Source of the DNA: Prunella strophiata
Lineage: Eukaryota > Chordata > Aves > Passeriformes > Prunellidae
Direction: 5' to 3'
NCBI GenBank assembly: GCA_036583965.1
Contig: JAZBQD010000019.1
Span: 18,412,085 to 18,476,084 of the forward strand
DNA: 64,000 bases
In this document: positions 61,974 through 64,000 of the stretch, one piece after another
Position numbering within the stretch: the stretch's first letter is position 1
How the letters are laid out: the number at the start of each line of letters is the position of its first letter
Translations under genes and position numbers: made by a program
The notes under the pieces: model-generated
What the model was told of the DNA's origin: nothing
The model's input: only the letters and a program-made list of their open reading frames with translations
Databases searched by the model: none

Positions 61974-64000
61974 ATTTTATTTGCAGCACCCAGCCTTGTA
62001 AGAGATAAGCTACTACAACTCCCAATCTTCAGATATATATTAATATATTGCAGTTAATAACTATACTGATAAAAATTATGTTCATGAAGCTAAGGCCTGA
62101 ATATTAGCACTATTGTGCAGAGAGAGGTCATTCAGAGTTCTCAATAGCCCCTTTCACTGCACCTTAATCCCCACTTAATCCCCTGGCTATTATGGGCCCA
62201 CAGATTTCACACATTGCTTTGCCAACATACATCAATCCTGGTCTGTGAAGTATCCCCTGTTATTCCTGTTCCACATCTTTCTTTAGGAGAAAAATATATG
62301 TCATTCTTAATGGTACAGTGAAATCTGTAATATGGATAAACTGCACCCAGGGGATCAGATTGAAGCCATTAAAATTATTTTCACTATGGATCCTGACGCA
62401 GAATTGGAGCACTAATCTCCAGAGATAAAGGGCATCTAGCTGATTTACTACTTCAGTCCCCACTTTTAGCTTTGATTTTATTATTTGTTTGCTCTGTAAC
62501 TTTCATCTGTATTCTAGACCCTCAAGCATTCAGAAGATCTTGGAAACATAACTGTATCAAACACACTGTGTCAGACTGATAGCTCTGAAGTGTTCAGAGC
62601 ATACCTTCATTATCCAAAGTGGAATTAGCTGACTTTTTGTAGCCAAGATTACATTGATATGAAATAGGCTATTATACAGTAGGAATATAGCATTTTAAAA
62701 GCTTGTGGAAGGGACACAATGCTTACTAGCTTTGTATTGATTTCTACAAGCAGGAATTATGATCAAAAACTAATTTCAAGCTGGGTTAAGTTTCTCTAAG
62801 ATTGAATAAAACTTTCTATTAGTTCAATTACTACACACCAAAGAATGAGATAGCATTCAAAGAATAGCAGCTTTTTCAGAGATTTCTAGATCACTGAGAT
62901 TCTCTTAAGAATAGTTTCTAGGATTTAAAACATGCATTCCAAAAAAAAAAACATGAAAGCTTGGTGCATCACTTTAAAATTATCCCTTTTCTCCTTATAG
63001 TCAATAAATTTGATTTTAATTTCTTGTCAGTGGAAGAGTTGGAAGAATGCAGATATTACATGCTTTCTTTGTATGTCTGTATGATTTCGTCTACATAGAA
63101 ATAAAAATATTTTAAACATTTGGAATATCCAAATTAGAGAGGCAATTAAAAGAAAAAATGTGTCATTTTTCTTATGGTTGAAGTCTGGCAATGAATTCAA
63201 TGACTTCACTATATCCTAAAGGGATACTGCGTGTGAAGAACAACACTTCTGGAGACAGGTTTTGAAACATTGCATAAATCATGGTCTCCTGAAACAGTGG
63301 ATGTAAACTGTTTTGATGGTTCACTGAAAAATCTTTCAGTGGCCATTTGGTATAAGAAATGCTGCTTTCCTCCCTTTCTATTTGTCTTGGATGAAACATG
63401 TAAGGACTGAGACATTGATTAGTGATTTGGGAGAACTTGCAAGAAGAAAGAAAAAAGGAGAGAAGGTATAGCAAAGGAACTGCTGTTTCTAACAAGCACC
63501 TCAAGAGACGAGCTATGTTCCATTTGTCTTTGTCATTTTTCCATCACTTATTTTCAGATATCTGCCATAGCATGATCTTATTGTCAACAAATATCAGTAC
63601 ATAAAGTATGGCATGTGGTTATGGACACAAACCACTGTAATGACTAGAAGAGATGCTTTTGGTACAGAGATATTTGGGATAAATTCTAAAATTTTGAGCT
63701 TGTAATTGCATCACAAAAGATGCATTGAATGCAAAATATTTCCTCAATTAATTTCTTCTTTGGACCAAATCAATTTATTATTCTGAAGCATAGGTATCAT
63801 ACCCAGTTCTGATTCCTACTGTGAACAAGGCTACTGCTAGTCAGAACATGCCAATCTTTTATCAATAGCATTTTAATTCCACAGGTTGCAACAAGTCACA
63901 CCTCTTTTCCAGTCTTTGGATAAATTAAAGTTACATCTACACAAAGATAATTATATGCATCTAAATCCTACATATGAAAATGCTCATGCTCTTAACTATG

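Larger units (their letters stand above)
57956..64000. other. AT-rich noncoding stretch to the window end
   Basis: No gene is recognised. T/G-rich sequence is at 58727-58840, a hairpin at 60441-60473, an A26 tract at 61662-61687, a 23-bp palindrome merging into a T tract at 61931-61973, and an A run at 62940-62951. The 110-codon minus frame at 63172-63504 and an overlapping 68-codon frame have no motif. Confidence 0.55.

Noticed and set aside
1..64000. CRISPR arrays, operons, tRNA and rRNA genes
   Set aside because: No spaced direct repeats, no prokaryote-like gene packing, and no tRNA T-arm-like sequence in a foldable context was found.

Overview
This window looks like nuclear DNA from a bird, probably a songbird. 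The evidence is AT-rich, CpG-poor sequence with no operon-like gene packing, fragments of CR1 LINEs, and remnants of endogenous retroviruses whose LTRs resemble the ERVL-class LTRs common in passerines. Two short stretches resemble ancient MIR-type SINEs. The lineage call rests on recalled repeat families, not on a database search.

I found no intact protein-coding gene, tRNA or rRNA. Open reading frames are short (173 codons at most), scattered over both strands, and look like chance frames or pieces of retroelements. The window is best read as intergenic DNA or the inside of a very large intron; the sequence does not decide between these.

Layout. 1-24.7 kb: mostly unique AT-rich sequence with simple repeats, an unclassified CpG-richer patch with the longest ORF (2.9-3.5 kb, minus strand), a 40-nt candidate exon with strong splice signals (12.1 kb), motif clusters that could be enhancers (8.0 and 13.3 kb), and two MIR-like scraps (17.1 and 20.4 kb). 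24.7-33.5 kb: a CR1 piece, a long TG repeat, a 5'-truncated LTR, then a decayed ERV made of RNase H/integrase remnants, a 3' untranslated stretch and a partial 3' LTR. 33.5-47.5 kb: AT-rich sequence with a POU/SOX-like motif cluster and a CR1 3' end on the minus strand. 47.5-58 kb: another minus-strand CR1 3' end, then a second ERV remnant (reverse transcriptase tail, RNase H, integrase stub) interrupted by an LTR-like insertion of opposite orientation and closed by a near-complete 3' LTR. 58-64 kb: AT-rich sequence with homopolymer tracts and small inverted repeats.

No genes work together here. The recognisable content is dead mobile elements plus possible regulatory DNA, and I saw no convincing new biological system. 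The items most worth checking are the candidate small exon at 12.1 kb, the motif clusters, the nested retroviral structure near 57 kb, and the unclassified patch near 3 kb.
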